Source: Sphingomonadaceae bacterium 3R27C6
GTDB taxonomy: Bacteria; Pseudomonadota; Alphaproteobacteria; Sphingomonadales; Sphingomonadaceae
DNA length: 64,000 nucleotides
Assembly (NCBI GenBank): GCA_005503215.1
Contig: SCNS01000015.1
Location: forward strand, 51,495-115,494
Direction: 5' to 3'
Under the pieces are notes generated by a model. It was not told the DNA's origin and did no database searches. It saw nothing but the letters and a program-made list of their open reading frames with translations. A program made the position numbers and the translations under genes. This document shows, piece after piece, positions 48,791 through 56,188 of this stretch (position 1 is its first letter; each line of letters begins with the position of its first letter).

Positions 48791-49315
48791 ATGAGGTTCA
48801 TGCTTTTTGCGCTTGCCGCGGCGGCCTTTGCTGTGCCCGCGAACGCAGAAGAAATCCGGAACGTCAAATCGCTCGACATCGCGGTCAGCGGGGCGATCCG
48901 CCAGCATTGCGCGATGGGCAGCATCGCCAATATGGATTTCGGCAATCTCGAACGTCGCGGCCTCGGCATCGAAACGCGCGTCGCGCTCGATTGCAACGTC
49001 CCCTTCACGATGACGATCAAGGGCGCCCGCGGCGGCCTGACCCACACGACGATGCCGAACGGCCAAGGCCCGTACAGCGGCGTCCTGCCTTATAATCTCG
49101 CCGTCGAAATGCCCGTGCGATACCCGTCGCGGCAGACGGTGAGCCAATCCTTCAACAGCCGCCAGCTTCTGGCCGGCGGCGTCATCTCCAGCAACGGCGG
49201 TATCGCGACGGACGGAATGGTCCTGGCGGTCGAGCTTGGCCAGCCTTCGGGCGAGGCCGGGCTGCTGGCCGGCGACTATTCGGAAACGATCACGATCACC
49301 GTCTCTCCGATCTAG
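48791..49315 (+). CDS. spore coat U-domain pilus subunit (minor)
   Basis: A 174-residue secreted subunit of the spore-coat-U (archaic/sigma chaperone-usher) type. Signal peptide MRFMLFALAAAAFAVPANA. A donor-strand-like stretch VKSLDIAVSGAIRQHC precedes the first of a cysteine pair (C40 and C68, near ALDC). It ends LLAGDYSETITITVSPI, matching the GxYxD-type C-terminal signature. It is the first gene of the pilus cluster. Confidence 0.8.
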   Translation: MRFMLFALAAAAFAVPANAEEIRNVKSLDIAVSGAIRQHCAMGSIANMDFGNLERRGLGIETRVALDCNVPFTMTIKGARGGLTHTTMPNGQGPYSGVLPYNLAVEMPVRYPSRQTVSQSFNSRQLLAGGVISSNGGIATDGMVLAVELGQPSGEAGLLAGDYSETITITVSPI

Positions 49316-49457
49316 AAATTCGCCTGCGGCCAGATCGCGGGCGGAATTAAGCCGGAAGGGTAGGCACCGATGCCCTCCCGGTTCTCCGACCAGACGGTGC
49401 AAAAATCACGCCGCGCCCGGCTTTTTGGGCAGGGCGTATAATAGAGGGAAGAAGATT

Positions 49458-50252
49458 ATGAAGAAGATCCTTAGCGGCACCGTTGCCGCCATCGCACTCA
49501 TCGCGACCCCTGCCGTTGCCCAGACCAACCAGACCCACTACGCCGGTACTGGTTCGGTTTCGATTCCGTTTGTTGGCAGCGTGCCGGTGAATTACACGAT
49601 CACCAACCCGCAGCCGGGCCTTTTCGGCATCAATGCTGGCAAGCTTCTTGGCGACCTCGGCGTCGCGCTTGAAGTTGGCACGCGCTACCGTGCAGTGGCC
49701 GACGCTCCGAGCGACAGCGAAACCGCGACCCCGACCGTCAACGTCGAATTCTCGCTGAGCGGCACCGTCAACCGCGACTGCTCGTTCTACGCTGGCAACA
49801 CCTCGAACGCCCGTAACATCGACTTCGGCGTGATCGGCGTCCGCACCGGCAACAACGAGAACGTCAACTCGGCGTTCGAAATGGTCGGTCCGGCAGAAGC
49901 CAACATCGACACGCTGACCGCGGGCTGCAACACCAACAACTCGGTCGAAATCAGCAAGGACGATATCCGTGGTCTCGTGAATGCGAACCCGGGTGGCTAT
50001 GACACCGACGAGTTCCAGGCGAACATCCCCTACTCGGTGACCGCTTCGTGGACCGGCGTTGCGCTGAACGCGCAGACCACCGGTTCGGCTCAGTCGCTCG
50101 TCGTCCCGACGAATGGCAACGCCGGCCTGAAGCAGCAGGGTGCATGGCGTTCGCGCATGGACATCGACATCGTTGCTCCGGCCGTCACCAACAAGGGTCT
50201 GGTCGCTGGTTCGTACACGGGCAAGACCACGCTGACGCTGCGCGCTCTCTAA
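49458..50252 (+). CDS. spore coat U-domain pilin, probable major subunit
   Basis: A 264-residue secreted protein: signal peptide MKKILSGTVAAIALIATPAV with AQ as cleavage. The SCPU domain begins only at about residue 92 (PTVNVEFSLSGTVNRDC, C108; second cysteine C157) and ends GSYTGKTTLTLRAL. So an additional segment of about 70 residues (TGSVSIPFVGSVPVNYT and onward) lies before the usual donor-strand region. Codons look strongly optimised (many GCT, GGC, AAG), which suits a highly expressed pilin. The RBS GAGGGAAG precedes the ATG. A terminator-like hairpin follows. Confidence 0.75.
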   Translation: MKKILSGTVAAIALIATPAVAQTNQTHYAGTGSVSIPFVGSVPVNYTITNPQPGLFGINAGKLLGDLGVALEVGTRYRAVADAPSDSETATPTVNVEFSLSGTVNRDCSFYAGNTSNARNIDFGVIGVRTGNNENVNSAFEMVGPAEANIDTLTAGCNTNNSVEISKDDIRGLVNANPGGYDTDEFQANIPYSVTASWTGVALNAQTTGSAQSLVVPTNGNAGLKQQGAWRSRMDIDIVAPAVTNKGLVAGSYTGKTTLTLRAL

Positions 50253-50278
50253 GGCACGCGCGTTAACGAATAGGGAGA

Positions 50279-50310
50279 GGGGAAAGAGCGATCTTTCCCC
50301 TTTCTTTATA
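50279..50310 (+). terminator. terminator/attenuator between pilin and chaperone genes
   Basis: GGGGAAAGA-GCGA-TCTTTCCCC (50279-50300) is a perfect 9-base stem with a four-base loop followed by TTTCTTTAT. It would end most transcripts after the pilin gene, letting a minority read through into the chaperone and usher genes. Confidence 0.8.
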
Positions 50311-50353
50311 AATGAGTGCAATTACGTCCGGCGAGGACAGGGGGGATGGGAAT

Positions 50354-51157
50354 ATGTCAGCTTTTGCGACGGTGAAGCGTCATGCGCGCGCGCTTTTGGC
50401 TGCGCTCGCCGCTGTCGTGGTGCTGGTCAGCCCCGCCTTGGCGATGCGCGTCTCGCCGATGGTCGTCGAAATGGAATCGCGCGGCACCAATGCGGTGGCG
50501 CGGATCGAGGTCCAGAATATCAATCCCGGCAATCTGGCATTCCAGACCCGTGTTTTCCGGATGGAAATCGACAAGGAGGGGAATATCGTCGAAACCCCCG
50601 CCGACCAGGATTTCCTGATTTTCCCGCCGCAGGGCGTTTTGCCCGCGAGCGGACGGCAGGTCGTTCGTCTGCAATGGGTCGGCGGCGGCGAATTGGCCGC
50701 ATCGCAGGCCTATTATGTCTCGGTCGAGCAATTGCCCGTCGCCTTTGAGCCCGGCTCTGCCGACGCGCTCGGCGCGCAGGTTCAGGTGCTATACAATATG
50801 CGCGCGCTGGTCGTCGTGGCGCCTCCCGGCGCAAAGCCCGACGTTAAGGCGGCGACGGTCAAGCAGGTCATGTATCAGCCGCCCGCGCTGCCGGGATCGA
50901 AAGAATTGCCGCCGATGCAGGACGGGGTCGAAATCACCCTGCGCAACGACGGCCGCCGCCATGCCATGATGTCCAACTTCGGCTGGCAGCTCGAAGGCAC
51001 GGGCACCGACGGCAAATGGCTGCGCGTCGATATTTCGCCCGAGGAACTCAATCGGGCGGTCGGCACCGGCTATGTTCCCGCGCAGGGCGAGCGTGTTTTC
51101 CGCGTCCCCGTTCCCGGCTTCGGCCCCGGACCGATCAAGCTGTCGTTCAAGCAGTGA
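50354..51157 (+). CDS. periplasmic pilus chaperone (PapD-like)
   Basis: A 267-residue chaperone: signal peptide MSAFATVKRHARALLAALAA with cleavage after ALA, then the immunoglobulin-like PapD domain (MRVSPMVVEMESRGTNAVAR, QNINPGNLAFQTRVFRME, and DFLIFPPQGVLPASGRQVVR). It donates a strand to subunits in the periplasm until the usher takes over. The start at 50354 is preceded by GGGGGGAT. Its stop overlaps the usher's GTG start (GTGA). Confidence 0.9.
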   Translation: MSAFATVKRHARALLAALAAVVVLVSPALAMRVSPMVVEMESRGTNAVARIEVQNINPGNLAFQTRVFRMEIDKEGNIVETPADQDFLIFPPQGVLPASGRQVVRLQWVGGGELAASQAYYVSVEQLPVAFEPGSADALGAQVQVLYNMRALVVVAPPGAKPDVKAATVKQVMYQPPALPGSKELPPMQDGVEITLRNDGRRHAMMSNFGWQLEGTGTDGKWLRVDISPEELNRAVGTGYVPAQGERVFRVPVPGFGPGPIKLSFKQ

Positions 51158-53781
51158 GGATCGGGTTCGCTCTGAGCAGTGTGGCGCTGTCGGCGCTGTG
51201 CGCGAGCACGGCGGCGGCGCAGGTATCGATTCCGCTGCCGCAGAACCCGCGGCCGTCGTCGCCCGTTCAGGATCCGGGCGGGCCGACGGTCATTCCGTTG
51301 CCTGGGACGCAGATCCCGCCGATCCCGACGCCGACGCCGGTCATGCCGCAGCTTCCGATCGGTGCACATGGCCGCCCGGATATCAATCCGTACGACCGCG
51401 ACATCGAAATGACGGTGCCGCTGACCTTCCAGAGCAGCAGTCTCGGCGATATCCCGATGCTGCTCACCGCGGACGATCGCTTCCTGCTCGAATCGGCAAC
51501 CTTCGTGCGGCTGATGCAGCCCGTTCTGAACGAGACGGCGCATGCCGAGCTGGCGTCGCGCCTGGCGTCGCTACCCAATTTCGGCCCCGACGATCTGGGC
51601 AAGACGGGCGTCCAGCTGACCTACGATCCCAGCACCCTGGCGGTGGTCGTCGTCGAGGTGTCCGCCGAACAGCGGGCGATCAAGGATATTTTCGCGCCGC
51701 CGCGCGAAGACGCCAACGATGTGACGATGCAACCCGCGGGGTTTTCGGCCTTTTTGAACCTGAGCGCCATCCAGAGCTATATTTGGGAGGGCAATCAGGC
51801 CGATCCGCCGACGATCAATTTCGATGGCGCGGTGCGGCTCGGCAAATTCGTGTTCGAAGGCGACGCGCAGGTCGGGCAGCAATTCGGGCTGGCGGGGGAT
51901 TCGTATAAATTCACGCGCAACTATGCGCGCCTCGTCTATGACGAGCCGGAGGTTTATCGGCGCTGGTTTCTGGGCGATCTCGACCCCGAAATCCGCGGCC
52001 AGCAATCCTTCGTCGAAATGGGCGGCGTCGGCGTTCTGCGCCAGCGGCGGCGCTTTAACAGTTTTCGTTCGGCGATCCTGCAGTCGAATCGCCAGCTCGT
52101 CCTGCAACGCGAATCGGCCGTCCGTTTCCTGCGCAATGGGTCGCTCTATCGCGAAGTGCGCCTCCAGCCGGGCCGTTACGACTTCAGCTCGCTGCCGCTG
52201 ATCGCGGGCAGCAACGACGTCGATATCCAGGTCACCGATAACAGCGGCGCGGTCCAGAACCTCTCCTATCAGCAATATCTCGACCCGATCGATCTCGATC
52301 CGGGCGATCATGAATATGGCGCCTTTTTCGGGCCGACCAGCCGCAGCTTCGGCGGTGCGCCCGATTATCGCGGTCCGGTCGCCTTCACCGGTTTCTTTCG
52401 CAAGGCGTTTTTCAATCGCCCCGCGATCGGTGTCGGCTTCCAGGCCAGCAAGGATGTCCAGTTGCTGACCGGACAGACCCAGTTCGTCCTTCCCAACGGC
52501 GGCCGCCTGCTGCTCGATGCCGGCGGCAGCCACTCGAAAACCGCGGGCGAGGGTTTTGCCGGCGGCGTCGCTTACGAACATTTCATCGACCGCGAAGGAC
52601 TGTCGGACAGTTTCACGCTGCGCGCCGACTATCTGTCGCCCAAATTTGCGACGCTCGGCAATGTCGACGGGGTCAACACCACGTCGGCAACGGTTACGGG
52701 GCAATATTCGCGGCAATTCACCATGCGCCTGACCGCGACCGCATCGGCGTCCTACCTCAAGGGCCGCGGCGCGCTCGGCGACAGTTATCGTGCCGGGGTT
52801 ACCAGCTTTTATCGTGTCGACCGGAAATGGACGATCCGCGCCGGGGTCGACTACGCCAAATTTCCGTCGGCCTTTTCGCGCGGCAGCGGGGTCAGCTTCA
52901 ACGTCGGCGTCGTCTTCCAGCCCGACTATCGCCGCCGCGCCGAGGCGCGTTACGAAAGCCGCGACAATCTGGGCGAGCTTTCCTACAACCAGAGCGGCCT
53001 CAACCAGCTCGACAGCCTCGGTTTCGGCGGCGTCGTCACCCGCGACGACAACAGCGCGCGCGCGCTCGGTTACGCGACCTATTCGGCCAACCGCTTCGAC
53101 GCATCGATCAGCCATGCGACGTTCGGGCCCAATCTGGGTGACGTCGCGCAGCTCAATGCGACGACGGTCCGCGTCGGGACGTCGCTGGCCTTCGCCGACG
53201 GCAGCTTCGGTATCGGACGGCGCATCAACGACAGCTTCATGCTGCTCTCGCCGCACAAGAATCTGGGCAAGCGCAGCGTCGTCGCCGGACAGTCGCTCGC
53301 CGAGAATAACTATATCAGCAAGAGCGGCGCGCTGGGGGCGGCGGTCAATAACTTCCTCGGCTCCTACGCCACCCAGTCGGTGCAATATGATGTCGAGAAT
53401 CCGCCGACGGGCTACGACACCGGTCCCGGCGTGTTCCGCGTCCATCCGCCCTACAAGAGCGGCTATGCGGCGCGCATCGGCACCGATGCCTTTGCCAGCG
53501 TGATGGGCACGTTGATCCTCGCGCCCGAAAAGCCCGTGTCGCTGATCGGCGGCCGCGTGACGTTGCTCGACGTCAAGGACGCCGAAAGCCCCAGGCCGAT
53601 TCCGTTCTTCACCAATTCGGTCGGACGCTTCGCGATCACCAACCTGCTGCCGGGCCGCCGCTATCTGGTGGAAACCTATGGCCCGAATGGCACGGTCGAC
53701 CGGAGTTTCGAATTCACAGTACCCGCGGACACCGATGGTCTATTGAACCTTGGCACCGTTCGCCCCGGTACGAAAAATTAG
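51154..53781 (+). CDS. outer membrane usher of the chaperone-usher pilus
   Basis: An 875-residue usher. GTG start at 51154 overlapping the chaperone stop; the signal peptide is MRIGFALSSVALSALCASTA. An N-terminal periplasmic domain (GRPDINPYDRDIEMTVPLTF) is followed by the barrel and plug region (VGQQFGLAGDSYKFTRNYARL, SGDRNGLAGYAT-like strands) and a C-terminal domain (GRFAITNLLPGRRYLVETYG). It forms the secretion pore through which subunits are polymerised. Confidence 0.92.
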   Translation: MRIGFALSSVALSALCASTAAAQVSIPLPQNPRPSSPVQDPGGPTVIPLPGTQIPPIPTPTPVMPQLPIGAHGRPDINPYDRDIEMTVPLTFQSSSLGDIPMLLTADDRFLLESATFVRLMQPVLNETAHAELASRLASLPNFGPDDLGKTGVQLTYDPSTLAVVVVEVSAEQRAIKDIFAPPREDANDVTMQPAGFSAFLNLSAIQSYIWEGNQADPPTINFDGAVRLGKFVFEGDAQVGQQFGLAGDSYKFTRNYARLVYDEPEVYRRWFLGDLDPEIRGQQSFVEMGGVGVLRQRRRFNSFRSAILQSNRQLVLQRESAVRFLRNGSLYREVRLQPGRYDFSSLPLIAGSNDVDIQVTDNSGAVQNLSYQQYLDPIDLDPGDHEYGAFFGPTSRSFGGAPDYRGPVAFTGFFRKAFFNRPAIGVGFQASKDVQLLTGQTQFVLPNGGRLLLDAGGSHSKTAGEGFAGGVAYEHFIDREGLSDSFTLRADYLSPKFATLGNVDGVNTTSATVTGQYSRQFTMRLTATASASYLKGRGALGDSYRAGVTSFYRVDRKWTIRAGVDYAKFPSAFSRGSGVSFNVGVVFQPDYRRRAEARYESRDNLGELSYNQSGLNQLDSLGFGGVVTRDDNSARALGYATYSANRFDASISHATFGPNLGDVAQLNATTVRVGTSLAFADGSFGIGRRINDSFMLLSPHKNLGKRSVVAGQSLAENNYISKSGALGAAVNNFLGSYATQSVQYDVENPPTGYDTGPGVFRVHPPYKSGYAARIGTDAFASVMGTLILAPEKPVSLIGGRVTLLDVKDAESPRPIPFFTNSVGRFAITNLLPGRRYLVETYGPNGTVDRSFEFTVPADTDGLLNLGTVRPGTKN

Positions 53782-53789
53782 GAGGCATT

Positions 53790-54707
53790 ATGCTGCGCCA
53801 TACCCTGTTCCTCGCCGCGGCTTTCCTCGCTGTGCCGCTCCACGCGCAGGCGCCGGCGCCGGGTGCCAGCGTCCGCGGCGCCGATTGCCTGATCCGCGCC
53901 AACGCGACGCCGACAAGCTGGCTGATCCAGGGCTATGACCCGTTCGACAGCGCGATTCCCGAAGGCACGTTCGGGGTCACCTTCGTCAACGAAGGCACGG
54001 CGGAATGCCGCTTCACCCCGACGTTCGAACTGAGCCAGCCGCCCTTTGGCCTGTCGAAGGGCACGGGGAAGCCGATTGGCTATGCCCTGCTCAACCTGAC
54101 CGACACGCAGGATGTGACGCCGCGCGTCGGGCGGACGCAGCGGGCGCCGTCGCAGCGGATGCTGACGCTCGGCGCCAATGCCTCGCGCACCTTGCTCTTC
54201 AAGCTGGTCGCCGATCCCGACGACGTGAAAGAATCGGGCACCTTTACCCAGGACGTGACGCTGGAAGCGCAGGACGGCAATTTCCGTTCGCTCGGCGGCA
54301 CGCGCATCGTGCTGGGCATCGATGTCCTGCCTTCGGCGCGGATCGGCCTCGCCGGCGCCTACACGATGAGCGATGGGCATGCGGTCGTCGACCTTGGCGA
54401 ATTGCGGCCCGGCGTCGCGCCGGTACCGCTCCAGCTTCGCGTCGCCAGCACCGGGTCCTACGACCTCAGCGTCACCTCGGCCAATTCGGGCCGCCTGCGT
54501 CTCGGTTCGAGCGAATGGTATGTGCCCTACAGCCTCGCGATCGGTGGAAACGCCGTCAATCTGACGGGCATGCGCACGATATCGGGTTCGACGAACGGCA
54601 ACCTCCGCCGCGACGCGTTGCCGATCCAGTTCCTGATCGGCAATACGTCGGATCGCCGCGCGGGCGTGTACAGCGACGTGATCTCGATTGCGGTGACCGC
54701 ACGCTGA
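53790..54707 (+). CDS. probable tip subunit of the pilus (two-domain, spore coat U-like)
   Basis: A 305-residue exported protein: signal peptide MLRHTLFLAAAFLAVPLHAQ. The N-terminal half contains GADCLIRANATPTSWLIQ with cysteines C33 and C73 (ECRFTP), and the C-terminal half has a second beta-rich domain ending GVYSDVISIAVTAR, the GxYxD signature. The two-domain form resembles Csu-type tip adhesins. It starts 9 bases after the usher stop. Confidence 0.75.
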   Translation: MLRHTLFLAAAFLAVPLHAQAPAPGASVRGADCLIRANATPTSWLIQGYDPFDSAIPEGTFGVTFVNEGTAECRFTPTFELSQPPFGLSKGTGKPIGYALLNLTDTQDVTPRVGRTQRAPSQRMLTLGANASRTLLFKLVADPDDVKESGTFTQDVTLEAQDGNFRSLGGTRIVLGIDVLPSARIGLAGAYTMSDGHAVVDLGELRPGVAPVPLQLRVASTGSYDLSVTSANSGRLRLGSSEWYVPYSLAIGGNAVNLTGMRTISGSTNGNLRRDALPIQFLIGNTSDRRAGVYSDVISIAVTAR

Positions 54708-54817
54708 CACGCGCGCTTCGGCCGCGCCTTCAGGCGGCGCGCCTTAACTGAATGTTAGATTTGCGAGCCTAAACAATCATCCAACAGCTTCGGCCTACAG
54801 GCGGAAAGGTTTGGCGG

Positions 54818-55231
54818 ATGATTCAGAAATTCTCGCTCGGCGTTGCGAGCTTCGTACTCGCTGCGGCGCCGACGACCGCCACGGCGGCGACGTTCGGCTT
54901 CAACCTCAGCCTGACGGTGCCCGTGCATTGCACGGTGCAGCATCAGGCGACGGGCTTCGGCGCGATCAGCGGCAATGCCGTGTCGCTGGGCAGCTTCCGC
55001 GAATATTGCAACGCGCCGACGGGCTATGATCTTGTGATCAACTATGCGCCGGGTTCGCTGGAAGGCGCCCGGATCATCGCCGGAAATGACGAGATTATCC
55101 TCAACGGCTCGGGCCGTGCGGTGCTCAGCCGCGCGACCGGTCCGCGGGTACGGGAACGACCCATCGCGGCGGTGCCCGGTGAGCAGGGCTTCGATACCGA
55201 TCGTTTCGAGCTGACGATCATTCCGACCTGA
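54818..55231 (+). CDS. small spore coat U-type subunit
   Basis: A 137-residue protein: signal peptide MIQKFSLGVASFVLAAAPTT with ATA as cleavage. A donor-strand-like ATFGFNLSLTVPVHC precedes the cysteine pair C38 and C64. It lacks the GxYxD C-terminal signature seen in the other subunits (ending DRFELTIIPT) and has no equivalent in the textbook Csu cluster. It is the last gene before the terminator and is separated from the tip gene by 110 bases. Confidence 0.7.
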   Translation: MIQKFSLGVASFVLAAAPTTATAATFGFNLSLTVPVHCTVQHQATGFGAISGNAVSLGSFREYCNAPTGYDLVINYAPGSLEGARIIAGNDEIILNGSGRAVLSRATGPRVRERPIAAVPGEQGFDTDRFELTIIPT

Positions 55232-55258
55232 CGCCAGCCAATTACCGGCAAACACGCA

Positions 55259-55288
55259 CCCTCCGGCGATGTCGGAGGGTTTTGTGTT
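55259..55288 (+). terminator. rho-independent terminator ending the pilus cluster
   Basis: CCCTCCG-gcgatgt-CGGAGGG (55259-55279) followed by TTTTGTGTTT. It lies 28 bases after the small subunit stop and before the convergent PilZ-XRE gene. Confidence 0.85.
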
Positions 55289-55303
55289 TGCGCGACGGGC
55301 GGG

Positions 55304-55978
55304 TCACATCTCGATCGTGAACTTGATGTTGTCGGGGCTGACGCCCGCCGCCTTGGCGATTTGCGCCTTGGCTCTCGCGACCAGCTCGTTCAGATTTTCG
55401 GCCTCGTCAATGCCGAGGAGTTCGGCGATTTCGACGCCGAGCGCGAGCGACAAGGCTTCCATCCGGCCGGCTTTGGGCCGCGCCTTGTCGAGCTCCCAGG
55501 CGGAAATCGACGGTTCGCTGACCCCCAAATGGACGGCGAGCTGTCCCTGAGTCAGTTCCCTGGCCGTTCGCAGCCGTTGCAAGCGGACGCCGAAGCTTTC
55601 CGTGGCGGCGGGCCGGTGGTCGGGCACGGGCGTATCCGGGCCCACCACGCTTCGCAGCTGCGCGGCGCTGAGCGTCGCGGGCGAGATCGGCATTTCGAAC
55701 TGGCATCCCGCGATGCCGCCGCTGGTCCAGATCACGCGGGTGGCGGTTTTGCCGCTGTGCGGCAGATTGACCTCGACGATCTCGCCGATCGCGAGGGGCG
55801 CTTTGCTTTCGACGAGCATGCCTGTGGCCGAAATATTGTGGACCAGCGCCTCGATTTCGGCGCCCGCCGCCTTTGACCCGTGGAGCGGAAGCCGCAATTG
55901 CCGGCGCGACGCACGGCCATTTCCGGCCGATCGCGGCGTGTTGTCGAGATAGACCGTCATCGCCATGCGCGTATCCAT
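55304..55978 (-). CDS. PilZ-XRE fusion transcriptional regulator (right copy)
   Basis: A 224-residue paralogue of the protein at 47589-48278. The PilZ domain has RASRR (RxxxR) and NISATG (NxSxxG); the XRE HTH (LRTARELTQGQLAVHLGV, then SEPSISAWELDKA) follows, and the tail IAKAAGVSPDNIKFTIEM matches its paralogue. It faces the pilus cluster from the other side and is convergent with it. It may compete with or complement the left copy at the same sites. Confidence 0.85.
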   Translation of the reverse strand: MDTRMAMTVYLDNTPRSAGNGRASRRQLRLPLHGSKAAGAEIEALVHNISATGMLVESKAPLAIGEIVEVNLPHSGKTATRVIWTSGGIAGCQFEMPISPATLSAAQLRSVVGPDTPVPDHRPAATESFGVRLQRLRTARELTQGQLAVHLGVSEPSISAWELDKARPKAGRMEALSLALGVEIAELLGIDEAENLNELVARAKAQIAKAAGVSPDNIKFTIEM

Positions 55979-56188
55979 CGCGAACCCGATGTTAACATTT
56001 GGCTTCGCCGAACGGTTAATAGGGCAGGGCGCCCGAAAGTCACGAGGGCCGCCCCGCGCCGCGGACGCGCGATGCCGGCAACGTCCTCAAACGGCACGGT
56101 TTCCGGAAAACCCTTAGATATTTACACTATCGCAATTCCTTGTCGGCATAGCAGCGGGCGTGTGGGGACCAGCTGAAGAGTTTGTTTG

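Noticed and set aside
49437..49442. A perfect TATAAT just before the pilin gene
   Set aside because: It is only 15 bases before the ATG and followed directly by the ribosome binding site; transcription from it would cut off that site. No -35 box is found 17 bases upstream.
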